The translations under genes and the position numbers were made by a program. From Hymenobacter psychrotolerans DSM 18569 (GTDB lineage: Bacteria > Bacteroidota > Bacteroidia > Cytophagales > Hymenobacteraceae), in assembly GCF_900142395.1 (NCBI RefSeq), contig NZ_FRAS01000021.1, positions 1 to 64,000 on the forward strand: a DNA stretch of 64,000 bases, written 5' to 3'. Within the stretch, counting starts at the first letter, position 1, and the number at the start of each line of letters is the position of its first letter. Positions 23,734-33,071 of the stretch are shown piece after piece. The notes under the pieces are model-generated. The model saw nothing but the letters and a program-made list of their open reading frames with translations, made no database searches and was not told the origin of the DNA.

Positions 23734-26700
23734 ATGAAAAGAAAACTACTGTTGCTCGCGCCGCTCATGGTGTGTGCAGCTGCCCCCGCCTGGGCGCAAC
23801 AGCGCCGCGTGCAGGGGGTCGTGAAATCAGATAAAGGTGAGGCTCTGCCCGGCGTAACGGTGGTAGTGAAAGGCACCACTAACGGCGCCTCTACCGACGG
23901 CGACGGCCGCTTCAGCCTCTCGCTGCCCGAGGGCACTGCCGCCACGCTTAGCATCAGCTACATCGGCTACGTGTCGCAGGATGTGCCGGTGGGCAGCAAA
24001 ACCGACTTCGAGATTTCGCTGAAGGAAGACAGCAAGGTGCTGGATGACGTGGTGGTAATCGGCTACCAGGCCGTGCCGCGCCGCGACGTAACCGGCTCGG
24101 TTTCGTCGGTGAGCGCGCAGCAGATCAAAGACATTCCGGTAAACTCGGCCGCTGAGGCCCTGACCGGCCGTCTGGCAGGTGTGCAGCTGACCTCGGCGGA
24201 AGGCACGCCCGGCAACCTGAACGTGCAGGTGCGCGTGCGGGGCGGGGGCTCCATCACGCAGGACAACTCGCCGCTGTACGTGGTGGACGGTATCCAGATT
24301 GAAAACGCCCTGTCGGTAATTGCGCCGCAGGATATTGCCTCGGTTGACGTACTGAAGGACGCCTCCGCTACGGCCATTTACGGCGCCCGGGGTGCCAACG
24401 GCGTAGTTATCATCACCACCAAAAAAGGCATCGAAGGCCGCACCGTGGTGAGCTACAACGGCTTTGCCGGTTTCCGCCGCATCAGCAGCAAGCTGGACGT
24501 GCTGAACCCTGCGCAGTACCTCGACTACCAGTTTGAGCGCGCCAGCGTGATTGGCAACAGCTCGGGCGGCCTGACGACGTTCAAGAACCTGTTCGGCAGC
24601 TCCAATTTCCAGAGCGACACCATCAGCCGGGCCCGCAACTCTCCTTTCCTCAACTGGCAGGATGAGGTGTTCGGCCGCGACGCCTTCCAGCAGACGCACA
24701 ACGTGTCTATTGCGGGCGGCGTGAAAGGCACCACCTACTCGCTGAGCCTGACCCGCAACGAGGAGGACGGCATTCAGCGCGGCTCCGACTACGTGCGCAA
24801 CCTGATCAACTTCCGTTTCGACACCAAGGCCAGCGAGCGGCTGAAAGTGGGCATGAACGTGCGCTTCAACGACCAGGGCACCAACGGCGCGGGCACTTCT
24901 ACCACCGGCTCCAACACCACCTCGCGCCTGCGCAACACGGTGCAGTATCAGCCGCTGTCGGTGCCCCGCGCCGATGGCAGCGTGATTGACATTTCGGCGT
25001 TTGACCCCGAGTTCTTCGAGACTTCGACGCTCGTTAACCCGGTTATTGCCATCGACAACGAGTACCGCAACGACAAGCGCCGCACGCTCAACATCGGCGC
25101 CAATGCCGCCTTCCAGATTATGGAGGGCCTGACGTTCCGCTCCACGGCGGGCTTCGACATCACCAACCGCAACCTGAGCACCTTCAACGGCCGCTACTCG
25201 CCCACCATCCGGCAGGCTTCGGGCGGCTACGCCAACCTGCCCTTCGCCACCATCACGACCGAGACGCAGGAAACGCTGAACAACTCCAACGTGCTGGACT
25301 ACAGCAAGAAAACGGGGCTGCACTCGTTTGGCGTGCTGCTGGGCCACGAAATCTATCAGCAGAAAAACGTTCAGCAGTACATCCAGACCAACTTCCTGCC
25401 GCTGGACATTACGGCGGAGCGGGCGCTGGCCAACATCAACCAGGGCGTGCTGCCCGCCGGCCAGACCGCGCAGCCGGTACTGCCCCAGACCAGCATTCCG
25501 CAGATTTACCGCTTGCTTTCCGGCTTCGGTCGTCTGACGTACTCTTACGACGATAAGTACCTGTTTACGGGTACGTTCCGGGCCGATGGCTCCTCGAAGT
25601 TCTACACCGGCAACAAGTGGGGCTTCTTCCCCGGCGCTTCGGTGGCGTGGCGCATTTCGCGTGAGGAGTTCTTTAAGGAGGTTACGGCTGTATCGGACCT
25701 GAAGCTGCGCCTGAGCTACGGTGAGGCCGGCAACAACCGCATCAACGACTTCCTCTACGACCAGCTGTTCCAGGCGGGCAGCGCACCGTATTCGCTCAAC
25801 AACAACATCGTGCTGGGTTCGGCCGCTACCACGCTGCCCAACCGGGACCTGAAGTGGGAATCCACGACGTCGCGTAACATTGGGGTTGACCTCGCGCTGT
25901 GGGACAACCGCGTGCAGGTAACGGCGGATGCCTACTACAACACCACCCACGACCTGCTCATCAACCGCCCGATTCCGCCGTTCCTAGGCTACACCTCGCA
26001 GCAGCGCAATATCGGCTCTACCACCAACCGTGGTATCGAGCTGCAGGTAATCGGCACCATCGTCCGGAACGAAAACTTCACCTGGACGGCCACGGCCAAC
26101 GGCGCCATCAACCGGGGCCGCATTGAAAGCCTGGGCGAAGGGCTGACTGAAATTCCGGGTATTGCCTCGGGCTGGGCCGGTACCGCCCTCAACCAGGACT
26201 TTGTGGCACAAGTGGGCCAGCCAATCGGCCAGATCTACGGCTACGTGACGGACGGCTACCTCACTGCCGACGACTTCACGGGCTACGTACCGGCTACCAC
26301 GCCGGGCGGCATTGGCTCCTGGACGCCCCGCACCGACCAGCCGCTGCTCAACAACCTGGGCCTGATTGGCGAAACCGCCTTCCGGCCGGGTCTGATCAAG
26401 CTCAAGGACCTGAACGGCGACGGCAAGATTGATGCGCAGGACCAGACGGTTATCGGCAACACCAACCCCAAGCTGGTGGGCGGCCTGAACCAGCAGTTCA
26501 CCTACAAGAACTTCGACGCCAGCATCTTCCTGAACTTCGTGCTGGGCAACAAGGTTTACAACGCCAACAAAATCGAGTTTACGACGAACACGGCCAACAC
26601 GGCCTTCAACAACGTGCTCGACATCATGGCCGACCGGTACCGGATTCTGGAGGCCGACGGCAGCCCGATTACCACGCTCGACCGGTTGCGCGAAGTAAAC

Positions 26701-27009
26701 CAGAACGCCAACATCTGGACGCCGACCCGCGGCTACTTCATGCACTCGTGGGCCGTGGAAGATGGCTCGTTCCTGCGCGTCAACAACCTGACCCTGGGCT
26801 ACACGGTGCCTAAAGCCGTAACGCAGCGCGCCAAAATCAACAACCTGCGCTTCTACGTGACGGCCAACAACCTCTACACCTTCACCAAATACACGGGCTA
26901 CGACCCGGAGGTGAGCACCCGCCGCGCCAGCCCACTGACGCCGGGCGTCGATTACGCCGCCTATCCGCGTAGCCGCGCCTTCCTGTTCGGCGTGAACCTG
27001 TCTCTGTAA
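23734..27009 (+). CDS. SusC-type TonB-linked outer-membrane transporter
   Basis: A 1091-residue outer-membrane protein. Signal peptide 1-21 (ending APAWAQ). Residues about 25-105 are a carboxypeptidase regulatory-like (CNA-B) domain with GEALPGVTVVVKGT. Residues about 115-225 are the plug (GYQAVPRRDVTGSVSSV, PLYVVDGIQIENAL, VLKDASATAIYGARGANGVV), with the SusC signature YG(A/T)RGANGVV. The rest is the beta-barrel, ending in aromatic SRAFLFGVNLSL. It imports oligosaccharides captured by the SusD partner encoded 26 bp downstream. The neighbourhood indicates pectic oligogalacturonides as substrate. No N-terminal STN domain is present, so it is a plain transporter without a FecR/sigma signalling arm. 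Confidence 0.97.
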   Translation: MKRKLLLLAPLMVCAAAPAWAQQRRVQGVVKSDKGEALPGVTVVVKGTTNGASTDGDGRFSLSLPEGTAATLSISYIGYVSQDVPVGSKTDFEISLKEDSKVLDDVVVIGYQAVPRRDVTGSVSSVSAQQIKDIPVNSAAEALTGRLAGVQLTSAEGTPGNLNVQVRVRGGGSITQDNSPLYVVDGIQIENALSVIAPQDIASVDVLKDASATAIYGARGANGVVIITTKKGIEGRTVVSYNGFAGFRRISSKLDVLNPAQYLDYQFERASVIGNSSGGLTTFKNLFGSSNFQSDTISRARNSPFLNWQDEVFGRDAFQQTHNVSIAGGVKGTTYSLSLTRNEEDGIQRGSDYVRNLINFRFDTKASERLKVGMNVRFNDQGTNGAGTSTTGSNTTSRLRNTVQYQPLSVPRADGSVIDISAFDPEFFETSTLVNPVIAIDNEYRNDKRRTLNIGANAAFQIMEGLTFRSTAGFDITNRNLSTFNGRYSPTIRQASGGYANLPFATITTETQETLNNSNVLDYSKKTGLHSFGVLLGHEIYQQKNVQQYIQTNFLPLDITAERALANINQGVLPAGQTAQPVLPQTSIPQIYRLLSGFGRLTYSYDDKYLFTGTFRADGSSKFYTGNKWGFFPGASVAWRISREEFFKEVTAVSDLKLRLSYGEAGNNRINDFLYDQLFQAGSAPYSLNNNIVLGSAATTLPNRDLKWESTTSRNIGVDLALWDNRVQVTADAYYNTTHDLLINRPIPPFLGYTSQQRNIGSTTNRGIELQVIGTIVRNENFTWTATANGAINRGRIESLGEGLTEIPGIASGWAGTALNQDFVAQVGQPIGQIYGYVTDGYLTADDFTGYVPATTPGGIGSWTPRTDQPLLNNLGLIGETAFRPGLIKLKDLNGDGKIDAQDQTVIGNTNPKLVGGLNQQFTYKNFDASIFLNFVLGNKVYNANKIEFTTNTANTAFNNVLDIMADRYRILEADGSPITTLDRLREVNQNANIWTPTRGYFMHSWAVEDGSFLRVNNLTLGYTVPKAVTQRAKINNLRFYVTANNLYTFTKYTGYDPEVSTRRASPLTPGVDYAAYPRSRAFLFGVNLSL

Positions 27010-27035
27010 TTCCCACTCGCTTCTTGCCTCAGATT

Positions 27036-28916
27036 ATGAAATCGTTCATTCCTTTCCGAGCCGCGGTAGCCGCGGTAGTCCTGGCGGGTGGTGCCGGACT
27101 GGTGTCTTCCTGCAAAGACTACCTCGATATTGAGCCGGTAGCCCTGAACACCACGGCGTATACCTTCAGCACCGTAGCCGGGGCCACCGCCGCCGTCATC
27201 GGCGCCTACGACCCGCTGTCCGGCGACCAGGCGTACGGCACCCGCATCAGCATGTACTTCCCCTACGATTCCGACGAGATGATCGGGTCGGCGGGGCCGG
27301 CCGACGGGGCCCGCCGCAGCATTGCGCGCTACACCATGCTGCCCACCAACACCGAAATCACCAACCCCTGGAACCAGCTGTACCAGGGCGTGGAGCGCTC
27401 CAACATCTGCATCCAGCAGATTCCGCAGATGGACCTCTACACCAACGGCTCGGCGGCCGATAAGGACGCCCTGCGCCGCCTGCACGGCGAGGCCCTGACG
27501 CTGCGGGCCCAGTACTACTTCGAGCTGGTGCGCAACTGGGGCGATGTGCCGGCCCAGTTCACGCCGTCGGTTTCGGGCCAGGACTTCAACCTGCCGAACG
27601 CCGACCGCAAAGCCACGCTGACCAAGCTCATCGAGGACCTGCTGCTGGCCGAGGAGCTGGTGCCGTGGCGCACGGCCGCCGGCCCCGCCAACGAGCGGAT
27701 TACCAAAGGCGCTGTGAAAGCCCTGCGGGCTCGTCTGGCGCTGTTCCGGGGTGGCTACTACGCCAACGCCCGCACCGGCCAGATGGAGCGCGCCCCCGAC
27801 TACCAGGACTATTACCGCATTGCCCGCCAGGAGTGCGCCGAGCTGATGGCTAACCGGGGCGAGCACAACCTGAATCCCAGCTTCCTGGAGGTGTTCAAGA
27901 GCATCAACGAGAAGCGCGCGGAAGCGGCCAACGAAATCCTGTTCCAGGTGGGCATGTCGACGGCTACGGCCGGCTCGGGCAGCAAGCTGGGCTACTACAA
28001 CGGCCCGCGCCTGCAGAACACTACAGGCATCTACGGCTCGACGCAGGGTGCCGTTACTATTGCGCCGCCTTACTTCTACGCGTTCGACTCCACCGACACG
28101 CGCCGCGACGTTACGATTACGCCCTACGGCATCGGTACGGGTACCAACTTCCAGTCGGGTGTGGCGCTGAACTCCGTCACGGACGGCAAATTCCGCCGAG
28201 ACTGGCACGTGCCGCCCGTAACCGGCTCCGTCAACTACCTCGACTACAACTGGCCCCTGATTCGCTTCGCCGACGTGCTGCTGATGTACGCCGAAGCTGA
28301 AAACGAGCTGAACGGCCCGACTGCTTCGGCGCAAAGTGCACTGCTGGAAGTGCGCGGCCGTGCTTTCGGCGGCGACCGGACCAAGGCGCAGGCTACTCTC
28401 ACCGCGGCTGGTTTCAGCCTCGCCGGCAAAGACAACTTTTTCAATGCGCTGGTAAACGAGCGGTATCTGGAGTTCGGCAGCGAAGGCATCCGCAAGTACG
28501 ACCTGATCCGCTGGAACCTGTTCGCTACCAAGATTGCCGAGGTGAAAGCCAACATCGAGAAGATGGCCCGGGGCGAAGCGCCTTACCAGAACGTGCCGCT
28601 GTACATGTACTACCGCACGCCGGCCGCCGGCCCCGTGCAGTGGACCCGCTCGTTCTACCGTCCCTCACCCACGCCCAACACTGCGCCGGCCGGTACCGTG
28701 CGCGTGAACTGGCGCCAGGCCATCAATGGCGCTTACGTTGCCAACACCAAGCCCGTAGGCACTTCCTACGTGCTGACGCCGGGTGGCAATGCTGATGTGA
28801 GTGTGGCCAGCGGCCTGGCCGCCGAGTACGTGCCCAACCGCGGCAAAGAGCTGCTCCCGATTCCGCAAAGCACGCTCAGCTCCGACCCGGCGCTGGTGCA
28901 GAACTTCGGCTACTAA
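27036..28916 (+). CDS. SusD/RagB-type glycan-binding surface lipoprotein
   Basis: A 626-residue outer-membrane lipoprotein. The signal peptide ends in a lipobox with Cys (AGLVSSCKDYLDIEP), the classic SusD N-terminus. TPR-like helices follow, and the C-terminal SusD segment has DYNWPLIRFADVLLMYAEAE and FNALVNERYLEFGSEGIRKYDLIRW. It docks as a lid on SusC and binds substrate, here predicted pectic oligomers. The start at 27036 begins the lipoprotein signal; an ATG at 27024 would add four residues. It is translated 26 bp after susC and precedes kdgF by 19 bp, so the three are likely co-transcribed. Confidence 0.96.
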   Translation: MKSFIPFRAAVAAVVLAGGAGLVSSCKDYLDIEPVALNTTAYTFSTVAGATAAVIGAYDPLSGDQAYGTRISMYFPYDSDEMIGSAGPADGARRSIARYTMLPTNTEITNPWNQLYQGVERSNICIQQIPQMDLYTNGSAADKDALRRLHGEALTLRAQYYFELVRNWGDVPAQFTPSVSGQDFNLPNADRKATLTKLIEDLLLAEELVPWRTAAGPANERITKGAVKALRARLALFRGGYYANARTGQMERAPDYQDYYRIARQECAELMANRGEHNLNPSFLEVFKSINEKRAEAANEILFQVGMSTATAGSGSKLGYYNGPRLQNTTGIYGSTQGAVTIAPPYFYAFDSTDTRRDVTITPYGIGTGTNFQSGVALNSVTDGKFRRDWHVPPVTGSVNYLDYNWPLIRFADVLLMYAEAENELNGPTASAQSALLEVRGRAFGGDRTKAQATLTAAGFSLAGKDNFFNALVNERYLEFGSEGIRKYDLIRWNLFATKIAEVKANIEKMARGEAPYQNVPLYMYYRTPAAGPVQWTRSFYRPSPTPNTAPAGTVRVNWRQAINGAYVANTKPVGTSYVLTPGGNADVSVASGLAAEYVPNRGKELLPIPQSTLSSDPALVQNFGY

Positions 28917-28935
28917 CGCCTTTCCGGTTTTCGTT

Positions 28936-29277
28936 ATGCTCCTCGCCTCCAACCGCCTGTTTCTCGAAGACGATGCCCAGCCCTGGGAAACCGTGGGCGA
29001 AGGCGTGCGCCGCAAGGTGCTCACCTACGACAGCCAGCTGATGCTGGTGCGGGTGGAGTTTGAGGCGGGGAGCATCGGGCCGCCGCACCGGCATGTGCAC
29101 ACGCAGATGACGCACATCGTCAGCGGCCGGTTCAACGTGACCGTCGATGGAAAAATGCGGGTGCTGCAGGCCGGCGACACGTTTCATGCGCCCTCCAATG
29201 TGGTGCACGGCGTGGTATGCGTGGAAGCAGGCGTGCTGCTTGATGCCTTCAGCCCGATGCGGGAAGATTTTGTGTAG
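28936..29277 (+). CDS. kdgF: Cupin protein, probable KdgF (unsaturated galacturonate linearisation)
   Basis: A 113-residue single-cupin protein. Motif 1 is PPHRHVHTQMTHIVSGRF with the metal ligands H-x-H and Q; motif 2 is GDTFHAPSNVVHGVV with the final His; the C-terminus LLDAFSPMREDF is typical of the KdgF group. KdgF converts the unsaturated galacturonate released by lyases and GH105 enzymes to the linear keto form used by KduI. Length and context (between susD and a pectate lyase) support the call. It has no signal peptide, so it acts in the cytosol. The chosen ATG at 28936 follows susD by 19 bp. Confidence 0.85.
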   Translation: MLLASNRLFLEDDAQPWETVGEGVRRKVLTYDSQLMLVRVEFEAGSIGPPHRHVHTQMTHIVSGRFNVTVDGKMRVLQAGDTFHAPSNVVHGVVCVEAGVLLDAFSPMREDFV

Positions 29278-29297
29278 TGGCTGAGCCATTTGAATTT

Positions 29298-31445
29298 ATG
29301 AGACTACTGAGGAAACTACTGCTCCTGCTGACGGGGATAGGGGGGATGGGGATCTTTTCAGCCCGGGCCCAGCAGGTGACGGTGGCAGCGGATGGTTCGG
29401 GCCAGTTCCGGACCATCCAGGCTGCTCTCAACAGCTTGCCCAACGAGGCCGCCAGGCCGCGCACGGTGTACATCAAGAATGGCACCTACCGCGAAAAGGT
29501 GATGCTCGATGGCAAGCAGAACATCACGCTCAAGGGCCAGAGCGAAAAGGGCGTGGTACTCACCTACGCCCAGGCCCGCGACGAGTGGCGCTGCGACCCG
29601 GTGGCCGGCCAGGACGACTGGGGTGTGGCCACGCTGAACATGCGCAACTCGCCGGATATCACGCTCGAAAACCTCACCATCATCAACAGCTACGGCTTCG
29701 ATGCCAAAGGTGACGTGGAAATACCCTGCGCCACGGCTCCGGGCGGCAAGCGCACCATCGGCAAAAACGGCCACCAGATGGCTCTGCGCACCATGCCCGG
29801 CACCACCCGCCTCACCGTGAAGCACTGCACGCTGCGGGCGCTGGGCGGCGACACGGTGAGCCCCTGGGATGTGGACGCCGGCATGTACTACTTCAAGGAC
29901 TGCACGCTGGAAGGCGGCGTGGATTTCTACTGCCCCCGCGGCTGGGCCTTCGCCGAAAACTGCCGCTTCATCTGCCACAACACCTCGGCCGCCATCTGGC
30001 ACGACGGCTCCGGCAATCAGGAGTCGAAAACGGTGCTCAAGAACTGCTCGTTTGAGGGCGATGCCGGCTTCAAGCTGGGCCGCTTTCACCGCGAGGCGCA
30101 GTTCTTCCTGGTGAACTGCAAGTTCTCGCGCGACATGGCCGACGCCGACATCTACCAGGCCAGCTCGGGTCCGGGTGCGAAGCAGTGGGGCCGCCGCGTG
30201 TATTACCAGAACTGCCGCCGCGAAGGGGGCGACTACGCCTGGCACAAAGACAACCTGAGCACCGCCCCCGGCGCCCTGAAAGCCTCCAACATCACGGCCG
30301 ACTGGACGTTTGGCGGCCGCTGGTATCCGGTATCGGGCAAGCCTGCCACGGTAGCGTTGCCCGCTTACGACCCCACAGCCAAAGACCGGTACTCCGCATT
30401 GCCCCAGGCGGCTTCTACTGCCCCGGCAGGATCTGCTGCTGCCGCGCCTTCCACCGACAGCGTGGCCGAGAAGATGCTGGTGTATCAGCGCAGCGTAGGA
30501 GGCTGGCCCAAAGCCGTTGGCAGCGCCAAAGTAGACTACAGCAAGCCGCTGTCGGCAGCAGTGCGGGCCAGCACGCTGGCCGATGCCGGCCGCAACGACG
30601 CCACCATCGACAACGACGCTACCACCCGCGAAATCCGCTACCTGGCCAAGGCCTTCAAAGCCACCGGCAAAGCAGAGTATAAGGCAGCGGCTGAGAAAGG
30701 AGTCCGGTTTCTGCTGCAGATGCAGTACGCCAACGGCGGCTTTCCGCAGTACTACCCCGACAAGAGCAACTACCGCCACCAGATAACCTACAACGACAAC
30801 GCCATGGTGAAGGCGCTGCAGGTACTGCGGGACCTGAGCCGCCGCACCAACGACCTGGACGCGCTGAACGCCAGCCTGACCGAGCCCGCCACCCAGGCCG
30901 TGGCACGCGGCATCGACTGCATCCTGAAAACGCAATACGTGCAGCGCGGCAAGCTCACGGCCTGGTGCGCCCAGCACGACGAGGTAACCCTGCAGCCTGC
31001 CAAGGCCCGGGCTTTCGAGCTGGCCTCGCTCAGCGCCATGGAATCGGTGGGCATCGTGCGGTTTCTGATGGATACCGAAAACCCGACGCCCGCCATCCGG
31101 CAGGCCGTGGAGGCCGCCGTAGCCTGGCTCGATGCCGTGAAGCTGACCGGCTACGCCGTGAAAGACCAGCCCGACGCCCGCCAGCCCAAAGGCTTCGACC
31201 GGGTGATAGTGCCGGAAGCCGGCTCCACCATCTGGGCCCGCTTCTACGACCTGGAAACCAACCAGCCGATTTACGTGGGCCGCGAATCCAAGCCCCAGGC
31301 CAGGCTGGCCGACATTGAGTATGAGCGCCGCACGGGCTACGCCTACGCCGGCGTCTGGCCCGAAAAGCTGCTGAACCGCGAGTATCCGCGCTGGCAGCAG
31401 AAATGGAACACAACCGCCAGCCCCGCGCCGGGCAGCACAAAGTAA
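29298..31445 (+). CDS. Two-domain pectinase: CE8 pectinesterase + PL10 pectate lyase
   Basis: A 715-residue exported enzyme. Signal peptide about 1-25 (ends FSARAQ). Residues about 26-350 are a CE8 pectin methylesterase with the parallel beta-helix pattern: FRTIQAALNSLP, GTYREKVMLDGK, GHQMALR, and GGVDFYCPRGWAFAENC, where VDF carries the catalytic Asp in place of the more usual VDFIFG. After an Ala/Ser/Pro-rich linker (about 368-395), residues about 396-705 are a PL10 pectate lyase: GGWPK, DNDATTREIRYLAKAF, NGGFPQYYP, ITYNDNAMVKAL and a C-terminal AGVWPEKLL. The esterase would expose demethylated galacturonan to the lyase. It starts 20 bp after kdgF and precedes uxaB by 8 bp. Confidence 0.94.
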   Translation: MRLLRKLLLLLTGIGGMGIFSARAQQVTVAADGSGQFRTIQAALNSLPNEAARPRTVYIKNGTYREKVMLDGKQNITLKGQSEKGVVLTYAQARDEWRCDPVAGQDDWGVATLNMRNSPDITLENLTIINSYGFDAKGDVEIPCATAPGGKRTIGKNGHQMALRTMPGTTRLTVKHCTLRALGGDTVSPWDVDAGMYYFKDCTLEGGVDFYCPRGWAFAENCRFICHNTSAAIWHDGSGNQESKTVLKNCSFEGDAGFKLGRFHREAQFFLVNCKFSRDMADADIYQASSGPGAKQWGRRVYYQNCRREGGDYAWHKDNLSTAPGALKASNITADWTFGGRWYPVSGKPATVALPAYDPTAKDRYSALPQAASTAPAGSAAAAPSTDSVAEKMLVYQRSVGGWPKAVGSAKVDYSKPLSAAVRASTLADAGRNDATIDNDATTREIRYLAKAFKATGKAEYKAAAEKGVRFLLQMQYANGGFPQYYPDKSNYRHQITYNDNAMVKALQVLRDLSRRTNDLDALNASLTEPATQAVARGIDCILKTQYVQRGKLTAWCAQHDEVTLQPAKARAFELASLSAMESVGIVRFLMDTENPTPAIRQAVEAAVAWLDAVKLTGYAVKDQPDARQPKGFDRVIVPEAGSTIWARFYDLETNQPIYVGRESKPQARLADIEYERRTGYAYAGVWPEKLLNREYPRWQQKWNTTASPAPGSTK

Positions 31446-31453
31446 GACTTGTT

Positions 31454-32977
31454 ATGTCGCATCTATCCCAACAACTGATAGCTCAGGCCGCCGCTACCAC
31501 TGCCGTAGCGCTGCCTCAGCCGGCGCATTTCCAGCTGCCGGAGAAGGTTCTGCAGTTCGGCACCGGCGTGCTGCTGCGCGGCCTGCCCGACTACCTCATC
31601 GACAAAGCCAACCGCCAGGGTATCTTCAATGGCCGCATTGTGGTAGTCAAATCCACTGACGGCGGCGACATCGACGCGTTTCGCCGCCAGGACGGGCTGT
31701 ACACGCTCGGTATCCGGGGTATTGAGGATGGCCGCGAAGTAGAAGAAAACGTGGTGTGCTCGGCCATCAGCCGGGTGCTGTCGGCCAAAAGCCAGTGGGC
31801 CGAAATTGTGGCCTGCGCCGCCAATCCGGAGCTGCAGGTGGTGATTTCCAATACCACGGAAGTCGGCATCCAGCTCACCACCGACGACATTCAGCAGAGC
31901 CCGCCGCAGTCTTTCCCCGGCAAGCTGCTGGCGTTTCTGCTGGCCCGCTACCAGGCCTTCGGCGGCGACAAAGACAAGGGCTTGGTGATAGTGCCCACCG
32001 AGCTGATTGCCGACAATGGCACCAAGCTGGAAGGCATTCTGCTGGAGCTGGCCCACCGCAACGGCCTCGACGCCGAGTTCATCGACTGGCTGGAAACCGC
32101 CAACCAGGTCTGCAACTCGCTCGTGGACCGCATTGTGCCCGGCCGCCCCGACGAGGCCACCCAGCAGGCACTGGCCACCCAGCTGGGCTACCACGACAAC
32201 TTGCTGACCATCTCGGAAGTATACACGCTCTGGGCCATTGAAGGCGACGAGCGGGTGAAGCGCATTCTGAGCTTCGAGCAGGCCGATGCCGGCGTCATCG
32301 TGCAGCCCGACATCAACCTGTTTCGGGAGCTGAAGCTGCGCCTGCTCAACGGCACGCACACGCTCAGCTGCGCGCTGGCGTTTCTGGCCGGCTTCCCAAC
32401 GGTGCGTGAGGCGATGGAAGACGAGCAGATGGCCGGCTTCATCCGGAACCTGATGCTGACGGACCTGCTGACCGGCATTCCGTACGCCGTGGAAGAGAAA
32501 GTAGGCCAGCGTTTCGGCCGCCAGGTACTCGACCGGTTCCGCAATCCGGCTATTGAGCACCGCTGGCTGTCCATCAGCATGAACTACACCATGAAGATGC
32601 AGATGCGCAACGTGGCTACGCTGCTGCACTTCTACCAGCAGCAGCAGGCCGTGCCGCACTACATGGCGCTGGGCTTCGCGGCCTATCTGCTGTTCATGCG
32701 CGGCACGCACGAGCAGGCCGGCAACTGGTACGGGGAGGCCCACGGCCAGCACTACCTGATTCAGGACGAAAAAGCCGCCTATTTCGCCGACCTGTGGGCG
32801 CGTCTCGAACCGGCCACGCTGGTCCGGACGGTGCTGCACAACCAGAACATCTGGGGCCACGACCTGGCCGCGCTGCCCGGCTTCGCTGACAGCGTGAGCC
32901 ACTACCTGAGCCAGATGCTGCAGCACGGTGTACGCGCCACGCTGGCTACGGCCCTGGACAAAGCCCTGGCAGTGTAA
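31454..32977 (+). CDS. uxaB: Tagaturonate reductase
   Basis: A 507-residue mannitol-dehydrogenase-superfamily enzyme. It contains VLQFGTGVLLRGLPDYLIDKAN (NAD-binding), then VVISNTTEVGI, and the C-terminal catalytic helices with LRLLNGTHTLSCALAFLAG, where K/N/H residues act in catalysis. It reduces D-tagaturonate to D-altronate with NADH in the galacturonate pathway. Length fits the family. It is 8 bp after the pectinesterase-lyase gene and 94 bp before uxaA. The ATG at 31454 was chosen over an upstream in-frame ATG that overlaps the preceding gene. Confidence 0.93.
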   Translation: MSHLSQQLIAQAAATTAVALPQPAHFQLPEKVLQFGTGVLLRGLPDYLIDKANRQGIFNGRIVVVKSTDGGDIDAFRRQDGLYTLGIRGIEDGREVEENVVCSAISRVLSAKSQWAEIVACAANPELQVVISNTTEVGIQLTTDDIQQSPPQSFPGKLLAFLLARYQAFGGDKDKGLVIVPTELIADNGTKLEGILLELAHRNGLDAEFIDWLETANQVCNSLVDRIVPGRPDEATQQALATQLGYHDNLLTISEVYTLWAIEGDERVKRILSFEQADAGVIVQPDINLFRELKLRLLNGTHTLSCALAFLAGFPTVREAMEDEQMAGFIRNLMLTDLLTGIPYAVEEKVGQRFGRQVLDRFRNPAIEHRWLSISMNYTMKMQMRNVATLLHFYQQQQAVPHYMALGFAAYLLFMRGTHEQAGNWYGEAHGQHYLIQDEKAAYFADLWARLEPATLVRTVLHNQNIWGHDLAALPGFADSVSHYLSQMLQHGVRATLATALDKALAV

Positions 32978-33071
32978 GGACCGGGCCGGGCTTACGCCGT
33001 ACCGGAGAGTACATGAAGCTAAGCCCGCCGCCCGCCGCTACATTCCGGTCAAGAAAGAAGAAAACAACCCA

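Noticed and set aside
23827..25950. 707-residue minus-strand frame inside susC
   Set aside because: It is antisense to a textbook SusC protein and has no motif; long shadows are expected at this GC content.
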